Notes: a model not told the origin generated them from the sequence alone. A DNA stretch of 38,258 nt from JBCCQH01 sp039024435 (GCA_039024435.1 JBCCQH010000072.1:1-38258); one strand, 5' to 3'; shown: positions 1-8,150, counted from the first letter of the stretch. Program-made: numbers and translations.

Positions 1-873
1 CCGGAAACCTACCGGGGTAGAGTTGCGGTCGGTGGAGGTATTTGCCCGGGAAAACAACCGGCCCAGACGATCCAGTAGGCCTTCGTGCCATTCCGGGGAA
101 AAGAAAATGGTCACTACAAAGATCATCACCAGAGGGAAAATCCCGATTTGGAAGAGGATGCCGGTGAGCACGTGGAAAATGATCACCGCGATGTAGGCCA
201 GCCAGCGGGTTTTTTTGAAGAGCAGGCCACCGATGATGAAGGTGTCGAACAGCATGCCGGCCCAACTGAAAAGGTACGCGGTGGCTTTGTACTTGAAGAT
301 AAAGCCGATCACCGGGAGGCTGGTTTTGGCGGGAAGCCAGATTTTCAGGGGCAAGGCGCGGAACAGCCAATCGTAATTGATTTTGGCAAGGCCGGCGTAG
401 CAGTAGACGATGGCGATTTGCAGCTTGAAGATCCCGATGCACCAACGGCTGACTTCCTTGGTTCGAAGCTCGGGGCGGCGGCGGACATCCAGGGAAAAAT
501 AGCGGTGGGCAGGAACCAGCATCAGCAGAAAAGCGACGATGCTCACGAAGTAGTAGTGGTTGAGGTAGTAAGTGATGTCAACCAGTTCCACGTAGGTAAA
601 GCACAGGAAAAAGACGCTGGTGAAGAGCCGGTAGAACCAGCCGAGGGCAATGGCGAGGCAGGCTACCGCCATCGTGATGAAGATGGCATACATCCCTAAG
701 CGTGGCAGGGGTTGTACCCAGTCAAATCCGTAGTAGCTGAAGTGGAGGATGGGGTCGACCAGTTGGGTGTCTACCCAGCCCATGTACATGTAGCGCAGGG
801 TGCTGAAGAGCATCACCAGCCCAAAAGCGATGCGAAAAGTAACCAATGGAGCAATCGAAATCGATTGCTCCAT
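1..873 (-). CDS. HTTM / vitamin K-dependent gamma-carboxylase-like membrane protein (3' end outside window)
   Basis: An open frame of 291 codons runs from an ATG at 873 leftwards to the window edge without a stop, so the C-terminus is missing. An in-frame TAG lies 12 bases upstream, making this ATG the first possible start. The protein begins MEQSISIAPLVTFRIAFG and has repeated hydrophobic segments; the motifs YCYAGLAKINYDWLF and FSWAGMLFDTFIIGG are typical of HTTM-domain proteins, which resemble the membrane part of gamma-glutamyl carboxylase. It starts 51 bases after an imelysin-like gene and is probably the third gene of that operon. Family knowledge: HTTM proteins recur beside imelysin and DUF4856 genes in Bacteroidota, so a role in iron uptake is inferred; the reaction is unknown. 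A strong inverted repeat covers its first codons. Confidence 0.85.
   Translation of the reverse strand, partial: MEQSISIAPLVTFRIAFGLVMLFSTLRYMYMGWVDTQLVDPILHFSYYGFDWVQPLPRLGMYAIFITMAVACLAIALGWFYRLFTSVFFLCFTYVELVDITYYLNHYYFVSIVAFLLMLVPAHRYFSLDVRRRPELRTKEVSRWCIGIFKLQIAIVYCYAGLAKINYDWLFRALPLKIWLPAKTSLPVIGFIFKYKATAYLFSWAGMLFDTFIIGGLLFKKTRWLAYIAVIIFHVLTGILFQIGIFPLVMIFVVTIFFSPEWHEGLLDRLGRLFSRANTSTDRNSTPVGFR
846..873. repeat. 28-bp near-perfect palindrome over the HTTM start codon
   Basis: The arms ATGGAGCAATCGA and TCGATTGCTCCAT (13 bp, perfect) are separated by two bases. The right arm ends exactly at the ATG of the HTTM gene. In the mRNA this would form a hairpin holding the start codon; as DNA it could be an operator. 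It may also be chance codon use. Function is inferred only. Confidence 0.6.
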
Positions 874-924
874 GTAGGTTTTCTATTTCTGGTAAAGGTT
901 GAACTTCAAATGCGCGGCGGATAA

Positions 925-2046
925 TCAATCCCCGTCTCCGGAATTGAAGGTGATATCGATGCCGAGCAGGGAACTCGTGGAGCTCTTGAAGTTGGCGGTA
1001 TTTGCTTGCAGTTCATCGCGCAGGGTTTCCACCTCGGCACTGGCGACATGGTCAGCTAGGCGGCCGGTGGGCAGGTTGGCGATGGCGTTGTCGATGCGGG
1101 TAACGGCTTCACGGGCCTGGGTGACCAGGTCCGGACCGCCAACCACAGTTGCGAGGTAAGCTTCAAATCCGATGATGTCCTGGCCCGCACGTGAGCGGCC
1201 GGTCCAGATGTTTTTCGAATTGGTGAAGTGCTCGACGACCAGATCGCGGGAGATGCCACTGTAAAAGGCCTCGACCAGGGAACCGTCGGGACCGGATTGT
1301 CCGGCGGAAAGTCCGGCGGGCAGTTCGAGTTTGAAGTTCTTGAGGTTTTCGTAGTCCTTCACGAACTCGTTGTAGTACAGTGAGATCGAGCTACCGGCGG
1401 CGGTACCGTCACTGGCGATAAACTCGTCGCGGTAGCTGGACTTCCACTCGCTGACGATGTTGTCGATGGTGGTTTTCAGTTCCGCGGTGATGAGTTGCAG
1501 GAAATTTTTGCGGTCTTGATTGAAGCCGTCTACAATTTGGGCATCGGTGAAACCATTGCCGTAGATCAGGTATTCTACCGCGTAAAATCCACGGATATCA
1601 CGGGCAAAACTATTGGCTAAATCCAGGTTGGCATCGAGCATAGCTTGCTCAATGCCTGTCTCACTGACCGGAAATGCACCCAGGACTTCGGCGTAGGGGC
1701 CAAGGAACAGCTCAGCGGGTCCAAATCCGAAAGCGGAAGTGTGCTGATGGTCGGTCACAGCCTCCACCCAGGCGTTTCGCAGGGAGATAAGATTCAGTAC
1801 GGAGGTAGTCTGGACAAAGCTGTCCACCGCCACCGAAACCGCATTTACACTCGCTTGGAGCGATTCAAAGTTGGGAATGATGAGATCGTCCGCGACACTG
1901 GTGAGCATCGGAACCCGGTCAAATCCCGGATCGGTCATATCTTCATCTGGGTCACAAGAAAAAAGACCCAGCATAGCCACCAGGGCGATCAAGAACAAAC
2001 TTCTTGATGTCCTGCCTTCATATTTATTCCACATAGTCATTTTCAT
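925..2046 (-). CDS. Imelysin-like (peptidase M75 family) lipoprotein lacking the canonical His
   Basis: A 373-residue predicted lipoprotein: a hydrophobic leader ends in the lipobox LGLFSC (Cys31). Residues about 45-365 match the imelysin/ICMP/IrpA-like fold, a two-bundle helical protein of the cell envelope linked to iron uptake. The family signature GxHxxE appears as GFYAVE at 163-168, with Tyr165 in place of His, so the site is probably altered. The C-terminus LGIDITFNSGDGD is nearly the same as that of the imelysin-like protein at 8190-9296 (LGLAITFSTGDGD), so the two belong to one subfamily. It lies between a DUF4856 lipoprotein gene (88 bases upstream) and the HTTM gene. Starts at codons 3 or 5 are also possible. 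Peptidase activity should not be assumed. Confidence 0.9.
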   Translation of the reverse strand: MKMTMWNKYEGRTSRSLFLIALVAMLGLFSCDPDEDMTDPGFDRVPMLTSVADDLIIPNFESLQASVNAVSVAVDSFVQTTSVLNLISLRNAWVEAVTDHQHTSAFGFGPAELFLGPYAEVLGAFPVSETGIEQAMLDANLDLANSFARDIRGFYAVEYLIYGNGFTDAQIVDGFNQDRKNFLQLITAELKTTIDNIVSEWKSSYRDEFIASDGTAAGSSISLYYNEFVKDYENLKNFKLELPAGLSAGQSGPDGSLVEAFYSGISRDLVVEHFTNSKNIWTGRSRAGQDIIGFEAYLATVVGGPDLVTQAREAVTRIDNAIANLPTGRLADHVASAEVETLRDELQANTANFKSSTSSLLGIDITFNSGDGD

Positions 2047-2063
2047 CCCAGTTTAAATTACGC

Positions 2064-2101
2064 TGCAATCTCGTCCCAGCCGGGGCCAGGACGAGATTGC
2101 A
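2064..2101 (-). repeat. Intergenic stem-loop inside the DUF4856-imelysin operon
   Basis: Perfect 13-bp arms (TGCAATCTCGTCC / GGACGAGATTGCA) enclose a 12-base GC-rich loop between the DUF4856 stop (2135) and the imelysin start (2046). No U-run follows on the transcribed minus strand, so it is less likely to be a full terminator than a processing or stabilising hairpin that sets different expression of the flanking genes. Confidence 0.65.
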
Positions 2102-2134
2102 AACCGTTGTTTCAATCGATATGATCGGTAAAGA

Positions 2135-3232
2135 TCAAGGATTGTTGTTCACGTAGAAAGAAGTGACTTCCGCAGCGGTGAAGCCGTAGATGCCCTGAAT
2201 GTCGGAGATGACCTGATCAAAGTTGGAGAGCAGCGAAGCTTCGTTGAGGAAGCGGTAGCTGGTCGGGGTTTGACCGGCCGGAGCGAGCAGCAGCGCGAGG
2301 ATGCTGTCGATCTGTGCGTCGGTGATCATTTTGCGGCTGATGCCACGGAAACCAGCGGCGAAAGCTACACCTTCAGCGTAAGCGTGCATGGCGTTGCCGA
2401 GGGCGTCGTCCTTGGCCTGGCCATCCGGCAGAGCAGAAGCGTCTTGTAGTCCCGTCTTCGCAGCGTTGCTGTAGTAGATAACGGTTGCGAAGTTCGACTT
2501 TTCCCAAGCCAGCAGGTAGTTGTCCAGCGAAGTGTTGAGATCGGTGACAAAATCATCGTCGTCACCACCTTGATCGATGGCCGCCTTGGCGGTGATCAGA
2601 GCATTTTTGATGTCAAAAAAGAAACCCGTCTGAGCGTCGAGGTTCGAACGTCTACGGCTGTAGGTAGCGGCAGCGGTCGTACCGGAAACATCAAAAGAAG
2701 CGTCGGTTCCGTGGATTTCAACCAGTTTATCAATGGCCGAGCTGTTGCTCAAATCGCCGTTGATTACCGTCAGGGCGTGGTTGTACAGTGCGGCGCCGAA
2801 AGAACCTTTTTGGATCATCTGCTCCAGTTCAAGGCCATTTTCGTCGAGAAGACGCGAGCCGAGAAGACCACCTTCTTCACCCATCATCGGAGAATCACCG
2901 ACGGCTGGGGTCTGGAATCCAGTGGTGGAGTTGGCCGCGTTCACTAGTTGGGTCAACCACTCACCTACCTTGGCGCGGTAGTTGGCTTCGGTGACACCAG
3001 AAAGGTTCGTCGGGTAAGAGATCGCAGCAACGGTCGAGCTTTGGGCATTCGACTCTGCATCATTGGCGGCAGAAGTCATGGTGGACAACTCACCGATTAC
3101 CGTATTTTCGGTCGCGACGTTTGCTTCATAGGAAGCGGAAACGTAGGAAGTAGGGACTTCCAGGACCGGATCCTTGCAACCCACGGCCACTACCGCGAGC
3201 GCAATTACTAAGTACCAAGCTTTAATTTTCAT
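2135..3232 (-). CDS. DUF4856-family lipoprotein
   Basis: A 365-residue predicted lipoprotein: MKIKAWYLVIALAVVAVGC gives a short signal peptide with the lipobox Cys at residue 19. The rest is soluble and helical with no recognised catalytic motif. Features resembling DUF4856 are the region after VPTSY, the central FGAALYNHAL segment, and the YAEGVAFAAGFRG and ITDAQIDSILALL segments. DUF4856 genes in Bacteroidota are commonly paired with imelysin and HTTM genes, as here. It is the first gene of the leftward unit and would be controlled by whatever binds the Fur-like palindrome upstream. Likely role (inferred): surface or periplasmic iron or haem handling. No enzymatic function can be assigned. 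Confidence 0.85.
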   Translation of the reverse strand: MKIKAWYLVIALAVVAVGCKDPVLEVPTSYVSASYEANVATENTVIGELSTMTSAANDAESNAQSSTVAAISYPTNLSGVTEANYRAKVGEWLTQLVNAANSTTGFQTPAVGDSPMMGEEGGLLGSRLLDENGLELEQMIQKGSFGAALYNHALTVINGDLSNSSAIDKLVEIHGTDASFDVSGTTAAATYSRRRSNLDAQTGFFFDIKNALITAKAAIDQGGDDDDFVTDLNTSLDNYLLAWEKSNFATVIYYSNAAKTGLQDASALPDGQAKDDALGNAMHAYAEGVAFAAGFRGISRKMITDAQIDSILALLLAPAGQTPTSYRFLNEASLLSNFDQVISDIQGIYGFTAAEVTSFYVNNNP

Positions 3233-3293
3233 ATTAATTTCGTTTGAATAGATTGATTCACTTAAAATTCGGAACGCTATTTACGACTTTTTG

Positions 3294-3310
3294 TTTAGAA
3301 TAATTCTAAA
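3294..3310. promoter_or_regulatory. Putative Fur-family operator upstream of the DUF4856-imelysin-HTTM operon
   Basis: TTTAGAATAATTCTAAA is a perfect 8-1-8 palindrome lying 62 bases upstream of the DUF4856 ATG. Its layout and AT-rich half-sites resemble the 7-1-7 sites bound by Fur/PerR-family regulators. A second imperfect copy (TCAGAATG / TTAGAATG as inverted arms, 2-base spacer) lies at 3339-3356. A further ATTCTGAAA half-site is near 3382. Since the downstream genes are iron-uptake types, iron-dependent repression is a reasonable inference. The intergenic stretch 3233-3537 holds nothing else that I recognise. Confidence 0.6.
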
Positions 3311-3338
3311 TAAGGATTCGCAAACCTCGTTGAAGTAC

Positions 3339-3356
3339 TCAGAATGGACATTCTAA
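3339..3356. promoter_or_regulatory. Second, imperfect Fur-like inverted repeat
   Basis: TCAGAATG and CATTCTAA form inverted arms with one mismatch and a 2-base spacer. They use the same AGAAT/ATTCT half-site as the perfect palindrome at 3294-3310. The site could support cooperative binding, but the spacing differs, so confidence is low. Confidence 0.3.
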
Positions 3357-3537
3357 GGCGGTATCTCGCTGGCTTTCAATCTATTCTGAAAATTAAAAAT
3401 GTTCGCCTGGACGGCAAAAATTTCTTTCCCGGAAGGGCATTTTGGGAGTTGGAAACTGAGGGAGAATGGAGCCACTCATCTGCCCCTTCAATCGGGCAAA
3501 TGGCGAAGGCGTAATGGCCGGTCATACGGCGGTGCGA

Positions 3538-4536
3538 TTACACCCGAACGACCTCCGAGCGCGTGTGCGACTCATTGACGCCGTAGAGGTAGTTTTGAGC
3601 GTTGCACCACGTCACCAAGTTGCGATAGAAGTCCCGCGATAGGTCAACCGAAGCTGTGGACAGCATCCGGATTTTGCCGGCATTGTTGGCATTTTGGTAA
3701 TTATTTCCGGCTACGATTTCGTTGCGCTGGTTGATCCAGGCTTGCTGGGTGGCGTCTTGGGTCGCGATGATTTGGTTCCGGACCTTGTTTGTGTAATGGG
3801 GTTTGATGACCCGAACCTGTTCCGGGATGTTGGGATGGTGCAGACTGGGCCCACGGGGACCGTCGACCACGACGCCGAGTAGATTGATCCGATCCGTGAA
3901 GGCATGGATCGCAGAGTTTTCCACCCCCTGTCCCGAAGAACAGTTGAGAGAAATGATATTTCCGCGGTAACCTTGGGGCAATCGAGGACGAACAGCATCG
4001 GCCAGATCTCGTGGATCCTGCACGCCAATGTTGTCCGCGCGACCGTGCCCGACCAAATAGATATTTTCGTTTTGCCCCAGGCCCCCGTAGCCGCCCAATT
4101 GCGACAGTTCAATGATGTCCTGCCCATTGGGACCGTGGTTCAGGGCCACCTGCAGCGTCGAGGACGTGATCCAGCCCGCGTCGCGATTGACATCGTCCAG
4201 CAGCGACCCATGTCCGGTGTGGACGACCAGGCGCTGCATAACTCTTGGGGTGCGATTGCGGGAAAATGGCGCGGATTTTTGAATGCGCACAAGCTGAGTG
4301 CGCCCGGCAGCCCGTCGAACCTGAGGGCTGCGATCCGCCAATTGTTGCCATTGCCGCAATTGGTGGGTTCGGGAACTGTTATGCAAAAGCTGCTGCAGGT
4401 GAGATCCCGCTTCCACCGCCCGCTCCGGCAGGCGACTGGTCGCCCGGGGGGACCGCTGCACCACCGCATGGGCGACCGCTCGGTGGGAAGAGGCTGGGGG
4501 AGATGTTGCCTGAATGTTATTAATGAGAAGCGCCAT
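3538..4536 (-). CDS. Clan CD (peptidase C80/CPD-like) cysteine protease, putative polymorphic-toxin effector
   Basis: A 332-residue protein with no signal peptide or membrane segment. Residues 1-105 are a low-complexity leader with VVQR and VMQR motifs and two degenerate units (HLQQLLHNSSRTHQL, QWQQLADRSPQVRRA). Such leaders are known from effectors of contractile injection systems and related polymorphic toxins. Residues 105-235 carry a caspase-like arrangement: a beta strand ending IYLVGHG (His164), then NIISLNCSSG (Cys199). This matches the His...Cys dyad of clan CD proteases such as the C80 autoprocessing domain of large toxins. The last 80 or so residues are not recognised. It could process itself, process another toxin, or attack host proteins. 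No injection machinery or obvious immunity gene is adjacent. Family placement is from motifs only. Confidence 0.75.
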   Translation of the reverse strand: MALLINNIQATSPPASSHRAVAHAVVQRSPRATSRLPERAVEAGSHLQQLLHNSSRTHQLRQWQQLADRSPQVRRAAGRTQLVRIQKSAPFSRNRTPRVMQRLVVHTGHGSLLDDVNRDAGWITSSTLQVALNHGPNGQDIIELSQLGGYGGLGQNENIYLVGHGRADNIGVQDPRDLADAVRPRLPQGYRGNIISLNCSSGQGVENSAIHAFTDRINLLGVVVDGPRGPSLHHPNIPEQVRVIKPHYTNKVRNQIIATQDATQQAWINQRNEIVAGNNYQNANNAGKIRMLSTASVDLSRDFYRNLVTWCNAQNYLYGVNESHTRSEVVRV

Positions 4537-4773
4537 TTGTTACAATTTACAATAAATGCGCGAAAATCGCTGTCGAAAGCTCGGATTTAGCCCACGCTAC
4601 CGATGAAGTCGGGCGGAACCATTCGATAGGCAATCTCAATAACACAAACGCCCACGCCGCCCGGCAGCCTTTCACTTGACATGAGATTGCTGCACCCAGA
4701 CGCGCGTGGGCATTTAATCAACGCAAGCCGCGATTGCTCAATGACAGATCGCTGCGATCACGTAACTATACAT

Positions 4774-5187
4774 TTATATGGAGCACTGCAGAGCCACGAC
4801 TTCACACTGGCAATTCAAGTAGACGCGGGCTACCGGGATCTCCGGTCCCCCGGAGTTGGGCACGTAGGAAAATACCGTGATTTCCTTGCCCGGTTCTTGC
4901 CCGGGACCGCAGATACCCACCGGGCGCACCCGATAGCCAAACACGTACGGATCGCCCGGAGCGCCGCTCAAACAGGCATTTACCCCATCGTCTTGGAACA
5001 AGGTCTGAATGGCCGCTTTCTGGCCGCAGGACGTTTGGCGAGCCACCGATTTGGCAACTGCTTTTTTCATTTCGATTTTTGAAGAAATCGCTTTTCGGGA
5101 GGAGGTTTGTGCGGAAACGTTAGAAAAACTGAAGACAAGCAATAAACACAAGGCCGACGCAAAGGCGGTCAAGTTTTTGTTAGGCAT
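4774..5187 (-). CDS. Small secreted cysteine-rich protein of unknown function
   Basis: From the ATG at 5187 the protein is 137 residues and starts with a clear signal peptide (MPNKNLTAFASALCLLLVFS, likely cleaved after NVSAQ). An upstream in-frame ATG at 5238 would add 17 residues and bury the signal, so the inner start is preferred. The mature part has a basic helical stretch followed by a region with several cysteines (SCGQ, NACL, ICGP, LNCQCE, LQCSI), which suggests disulfides in an exported protein. No family is recognised. It lies 237 bases upstream of the C80-like protease gene on the same strand, so the two could be co-transcribed, but the gap makes this uncertain. Confidence 0.6.
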   Translation of the reverse strand: MPNKNLTAFASALCLLLVFSFSNVSAQTSSRKAISSKIEMKKAVAKSVARQTSCGQKAAIQTLFQDDGVNACLSGAPGDPYVFGYRVRPVGICGPGQEPGKEITVFSYVPNSGGPEIPVARVYLNCQCEVVALQCSI

Positions 5188-5571
5188 TACTAAAAGGTGT
5201 TTTGAGAGTTTTAAATAAAGTTTAAATATTTGATTCAATTTGTAAACGGCGTCGAGCCAGGCAAAGTTTGTTCAAACACCTATTTTCGTTCCCTATACCG
5301 GGCATTCGTCGTCTGGGCGGCACGATTCCCTTGACCCGTGTTCCGGGAGTGGATTTGCGGGCGAAATCGAGTGGTTTACGCCCTCCTCGACCCGGGCCAA
5401 GTACCCGACTGCTTGGTCCGTACAAAATCCGGTTAAGTGTTAAATGCCACCTTCACAATTCTTCGCCCAAACTCAACAATTCGTTACTTTTACGGTTGAA
5501 AAGCTGATTCATTTAAAAGATGAGGATTTTACTACCTACAATCTGAGTAAAATCTTAACGTGAACCGAACG
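5188..5571. other. Divergent intergenic region between the secreted protein and imelysin genes
   Basis: No convincing gene is seen. It contains a possible hairpin at 5393-5420 (nine pairs including one G-U, 10-base loop, no U-run). Just before the imelysin start, 9-bp inverted arms GATTTTACT (5525-5533) and AGTAAAATC (5546-5554) are separated by 12 bases. The latter could be an operator or a leader hairpin of the iron operon. No copy of the TTTAGAAT-type palindrome was seen here. Confidence 0.5.
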
Positions 5572-6747
5572 ATGCAAAATATCCGCAAATTATTGACCCT
5601 CCTTTGCGCCGTGGGCGCGATGCTGTTTTTGGGAGCGTGTGCCTCCGAGAATGGGAACACCGGTGGGGAAACCGGCGCTACCGGCAAAGTCGACGAGCAA
5701 CTTGCCGCGGCCGCCGCCAATTATGCCGACATTGTCCTGGCCACCTATCAAGATGCCTACGACCAAACCGCCCGGCTCAAGTCCCAAATCGATGAATTTG
5801 TCGCCGCCCCCAGTGAGATAGGCTTCACCGCCTGCAAAGAGCAATGGCTGGCCGCCCGCGCCCCCTACGGCCAGACCGAGGCTTTTCGCTTTTACGGCGG
5901 ACCGATTGACGATGAGGATGGCCCCGAAGGCCTCATTAACGCTTGGCCTATGGACGAAAACTACATCGACTATGTGGCCGACAATCCCGACGCGGGCATG
6001 ATCAACAACCTCGAAGAATATCCTGAGATCACCAAGGAACTTCTGACCGAGCTCAATGAATCCTTTTCCGAAGAAAGTATCTTTACCGGCTATCACGCGG
6101 TGGAGTTTTTACTTTGGGGGCAAGATTTCTACGCAGAAAGCGCCGGTCAACGACCCTACACCGATTTCGTAATCGGCGGCACCGCCAAAAATCAAGCCCG
6201 TCGCGCCAACTACCTGAAACTGGTTGCCGAACTGCTGCTGGAGCACCTTGGGGCGGTGAAGCAAGAATGGGAAGTGGAGGGAGCCTACCGGCAAGCCTTC
6301 CTCGCTTTGCCCCAAAAAGAAATCGTGAGCAAAGTGTTTACCGCGCTCGGTTCCCTCAGCAAAGGAGAACTTTCCGGAGAGCGGATGTTCGTACCGGTCG
6401 ACTCGAAGGACCAAGAAAACGAGCACTCCTGCTTTGCCGATAACACGATTGCGGACATCCACAACAATTTCCGCGGCATCGTGAACGTCTACCAGGGCGA
6501 GTACAAAAAGGTAGATGGATCCACCGTGAGCGGTACCAGCTATGCGGCTCTGCTGAAAGACATCAGCCCGGAAAAAGCCGGCAAAGTCGAGGAATCCATC
6601 GCCACCACCCAGGCCCTGATCGAAGCCATTCCCGCGCCATTTGACCAGGCCATCCTGAACAACGAAACCGAGATCCTTGCCGCGGTCGGCGCCCTGGAAG
6701 ACCTGAGCGATGCATTTGCCGATGCGAGTTTGGAACTGAAGAAGTAA
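5572..6747 (+). CDS. Imelysin family (IrpA-like, M75) iron-uptake lipoprotein with canonical GxHxxE
   Basis: From the ATG at 5572 the protein is 391 residues with a lipoprotein leader (FLGAC, Cys23); a GTG four codons upstream (5560) is less likely. The imelysin signature GYHAVE is intact at residues 173-178, followed by FLLWGQDF, as in the IrpA/ICMP group. Another family-type segment is NTIADIHNNFRGIVNVYQGEY. The protein probably sits in the outer membrane or periplasm and binds iron, or works with the adjacent di-haem protein; proteolysis is doubtful for this group. The DHOR gene starts 14 bases after its stop, so the two are almost surely co-transcribed. Confidence 0.92.
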   Translation: MQNIRKLLTLLCAVGAMLFLGACASENGNTGGETGATGKVDEQLAAAAANYADIVLATYQDAYDQTARLKSQIDEFVAAPSEIGFTACKEQWLAARAPYGQTEAFRFYGGPIDDEDGPEGLINAWPMDENYIDYVADNPDAGMINNLEEYPEITKELLTELNESFSEESIFTGYHAVEFLLWGQDFYAESAGQRPYTDFVIGGTAKNQARRANYLKLVAELLLEHLGAVKQEWEVEGAYRQAFLALPQKEIVSKVFTALGSLSKGELSGERMFVPVDSKDQENEHSCFADNTIADIHNNFRGIVNVYQGEYKKVDGSTVSGTSYAALLKDISPEKAGKVEESIATTQALIEAIPAPFDQAILNNETEILAAVGALEDLSDAFADASLELKK

Positions 6748-6761
6748 AGCGAATCTCCCGA

Positions 6762-8150
6762 ATGAAACAAGCTGCCCTCAGTATCGTGGCCATCGCCATC
6801 GCGCTGATCTGCTCGGAGTGTGTACCCCGACCGGATTTCAGCGCCGAGGCTTTGGGGGGCGGAGCCAATTTCACCACCGATGCGGAGGGGGTGCAAGCAT
6901 TCGGGAAAATGGGGCGCATGGACAAGCAGGCGGGACGGGAATTTTCTTCCGGCAACTCTTTATTCAAAAGAAACTGGGTGGAAGCGCCGGCTTCGGTCAC
7001 TACCTTCGATGGGGTCGGCCCGCTGCTCAATGCGCGCTCCTGCGGCAGTTGCCACTCCCTCGATGGTCGGGCCGCTCCGCCGGATGAATTCGAAATTGAG
7101 CGCGCCGGCCTGCTATTCCGACTCAACAATGGCGAGGTGGGCCCCCACGGTGCCCCCGCTCCCCATCCCCGGTACGGCGGCCAGATCCAGGATGTCGCGG
7201 TAAGCCGGGTCAAGCCGGAAGCTCAAGTCGTCACCACTTACGATACGGTTCGGGGTGCCTACGCGGACGGCACGCCCTACGAACTCTACCGCCCGATTTA
7301 CACCCTGACCGATTTGGCCTACGGAGAAATCGATCCGGCCTACAAGCTGTCGCCACGGATTGCGCCGCAACTCATCGGGATGGGGCTGCTGGACAATATC
7401 CCAGAAGCCGCGTTGCTGGCCCACGCCGATCCGGAAGACGGCGATGGCGATGGCATTTCGGGGCGACCCAACTACATCTGGGATGTCGCGCGAGAAAAAA
7501 AGGTCGTGGGGCGGTTTGGTTGGAAGGCCAATCAACCCACCATTCGCCAGCATACCGCTTCGGCTTTCAACGGTGACATGGGGTTGACCACCACGCTTTT
7601 CCCGGAAGATGAGTTCAATGCTTACCAGCAAGCCCGGAACGAGCCCAAGCCCGATGGCGGACAGCCCGAAGTGACCGATAAACAATTGGATCGGGTGACG
7701 CTCTACGTCAAGGCGCTGTCTGTCCCGCGCAATCGCAATACAGATACCGCGGCCTACTACCGGGGGAGGACCCTCTTTTACGATTTGAACTGCGAAGCTT
7801 GCCACAAAGCGTCGTTTACCACCGGTGACCAGGATGAGATTGCTGCGCTGAACGGGCAAACATTTTATCCCTACACGGATTTACTGCTGCACGACATGGG
7901 TGCAAGCCTGGCCGACGATTGCCCCGATCACGAAGCTTCCGGCCGGGAATGGCGGACGCCGCCGCTCTGGGGGGTAGGAAAAATTTCCGTGGTCAACGGC
8001 CACACCCGCTTGTTGCACGATGGGCGTGCCCGCGGGGTTGCCCAAGCTATCTTGTGGCACGGCGGAGAAGCCGAAGCCAGTAAAGAAGAATTTGTCCGTC
8101 TGTCCGCCGAAGAGCGCGCGGCGCTGATCTTTTTCATCAATAGTTTGTAA
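6762..8150 (+). CDS. Di-haem oxidoreductase (DHOR / 'thiol oxidoreductase' family) c-type cytochrome
   Basis: A 462-residue exported protein with two CxxCH haem c sites: CGSCH at 94-98 and CEACH at 344-348. The order and spacing, together with the C-terminal TRLLHDGRARGVAQAILWHGGEA segment, match the DHOR family, distant relatives of bacterial di-haem peroxidases. The N-terminus is hydrophobic (ALSIVAIAIALICSEC) and may be a lipoprotein or ordinary signal. A GDGDGISG stretch near residue 227 looks like a calcium-binding loop. The gene lies between two imelysin-like genes with gaps of 14 and 39 bases. Family context suggests redox chemistry on iron or a ligand at the cell surface; the substrate is unknown. 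Confidence 0.92.
   Translation: MKQAALSIVAIAIALICSECVPRPDFSAEALGGGANFTTDAEGVQAFGKMGRMDKQAGREFSSGNSLFKRNWVEAPASVTTFDGVGPLLNARSCGSCHSLDGRAAPPDEFEIERAGLLFRLNNGEVGPHGAPAPHPRYGGQIQDVAVSRVKPEAQVVTTYDTVRGAYADGTPYELYRPIYTLTDLAYGEIDPAYKLSPRIAPQLIGMGLLDNIPEAALLAHADPEDGDGDGISGRPNYIWDVAREKKVVGRFGWKANQPTIRQHTASAFNGDMGLTTTLFPEDEFNAYQQARNEPKPDGGQPEVTDKQLDRVTLYVKALSVPRNRNTDTAAYYRGRTLFYDLNCEACHKASFTTGDQDEIAALNGQTFYPYTDLLLHDMGASLADDCPDHEASGREWRTPPLWGVGKISVVNGHTRLLHDGRARGVAQAILWHGGEAEASKEEFVRLSAEERAALIFFINSL

Noticed and set aside
85..699. Plus-strand open frame of 204 codons
   Set aside because: It lies opposite the HTTM gene, whose minus-strand frame gives clear membrane segments and family motifs; the plus-strand product is a charged shadow.
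3904..4590. Plus-strand open frame of 228 codons opposite the protease gene
   Set aside because: The minus-strand frame has protease motifs; this frame shows no recognisable pattern.
5393..5420. Nine-pair hairpin as a terminator
   Set aside because: No U-run on either strand and a G-U pair in the stem; kept only as part of the intergenic description.
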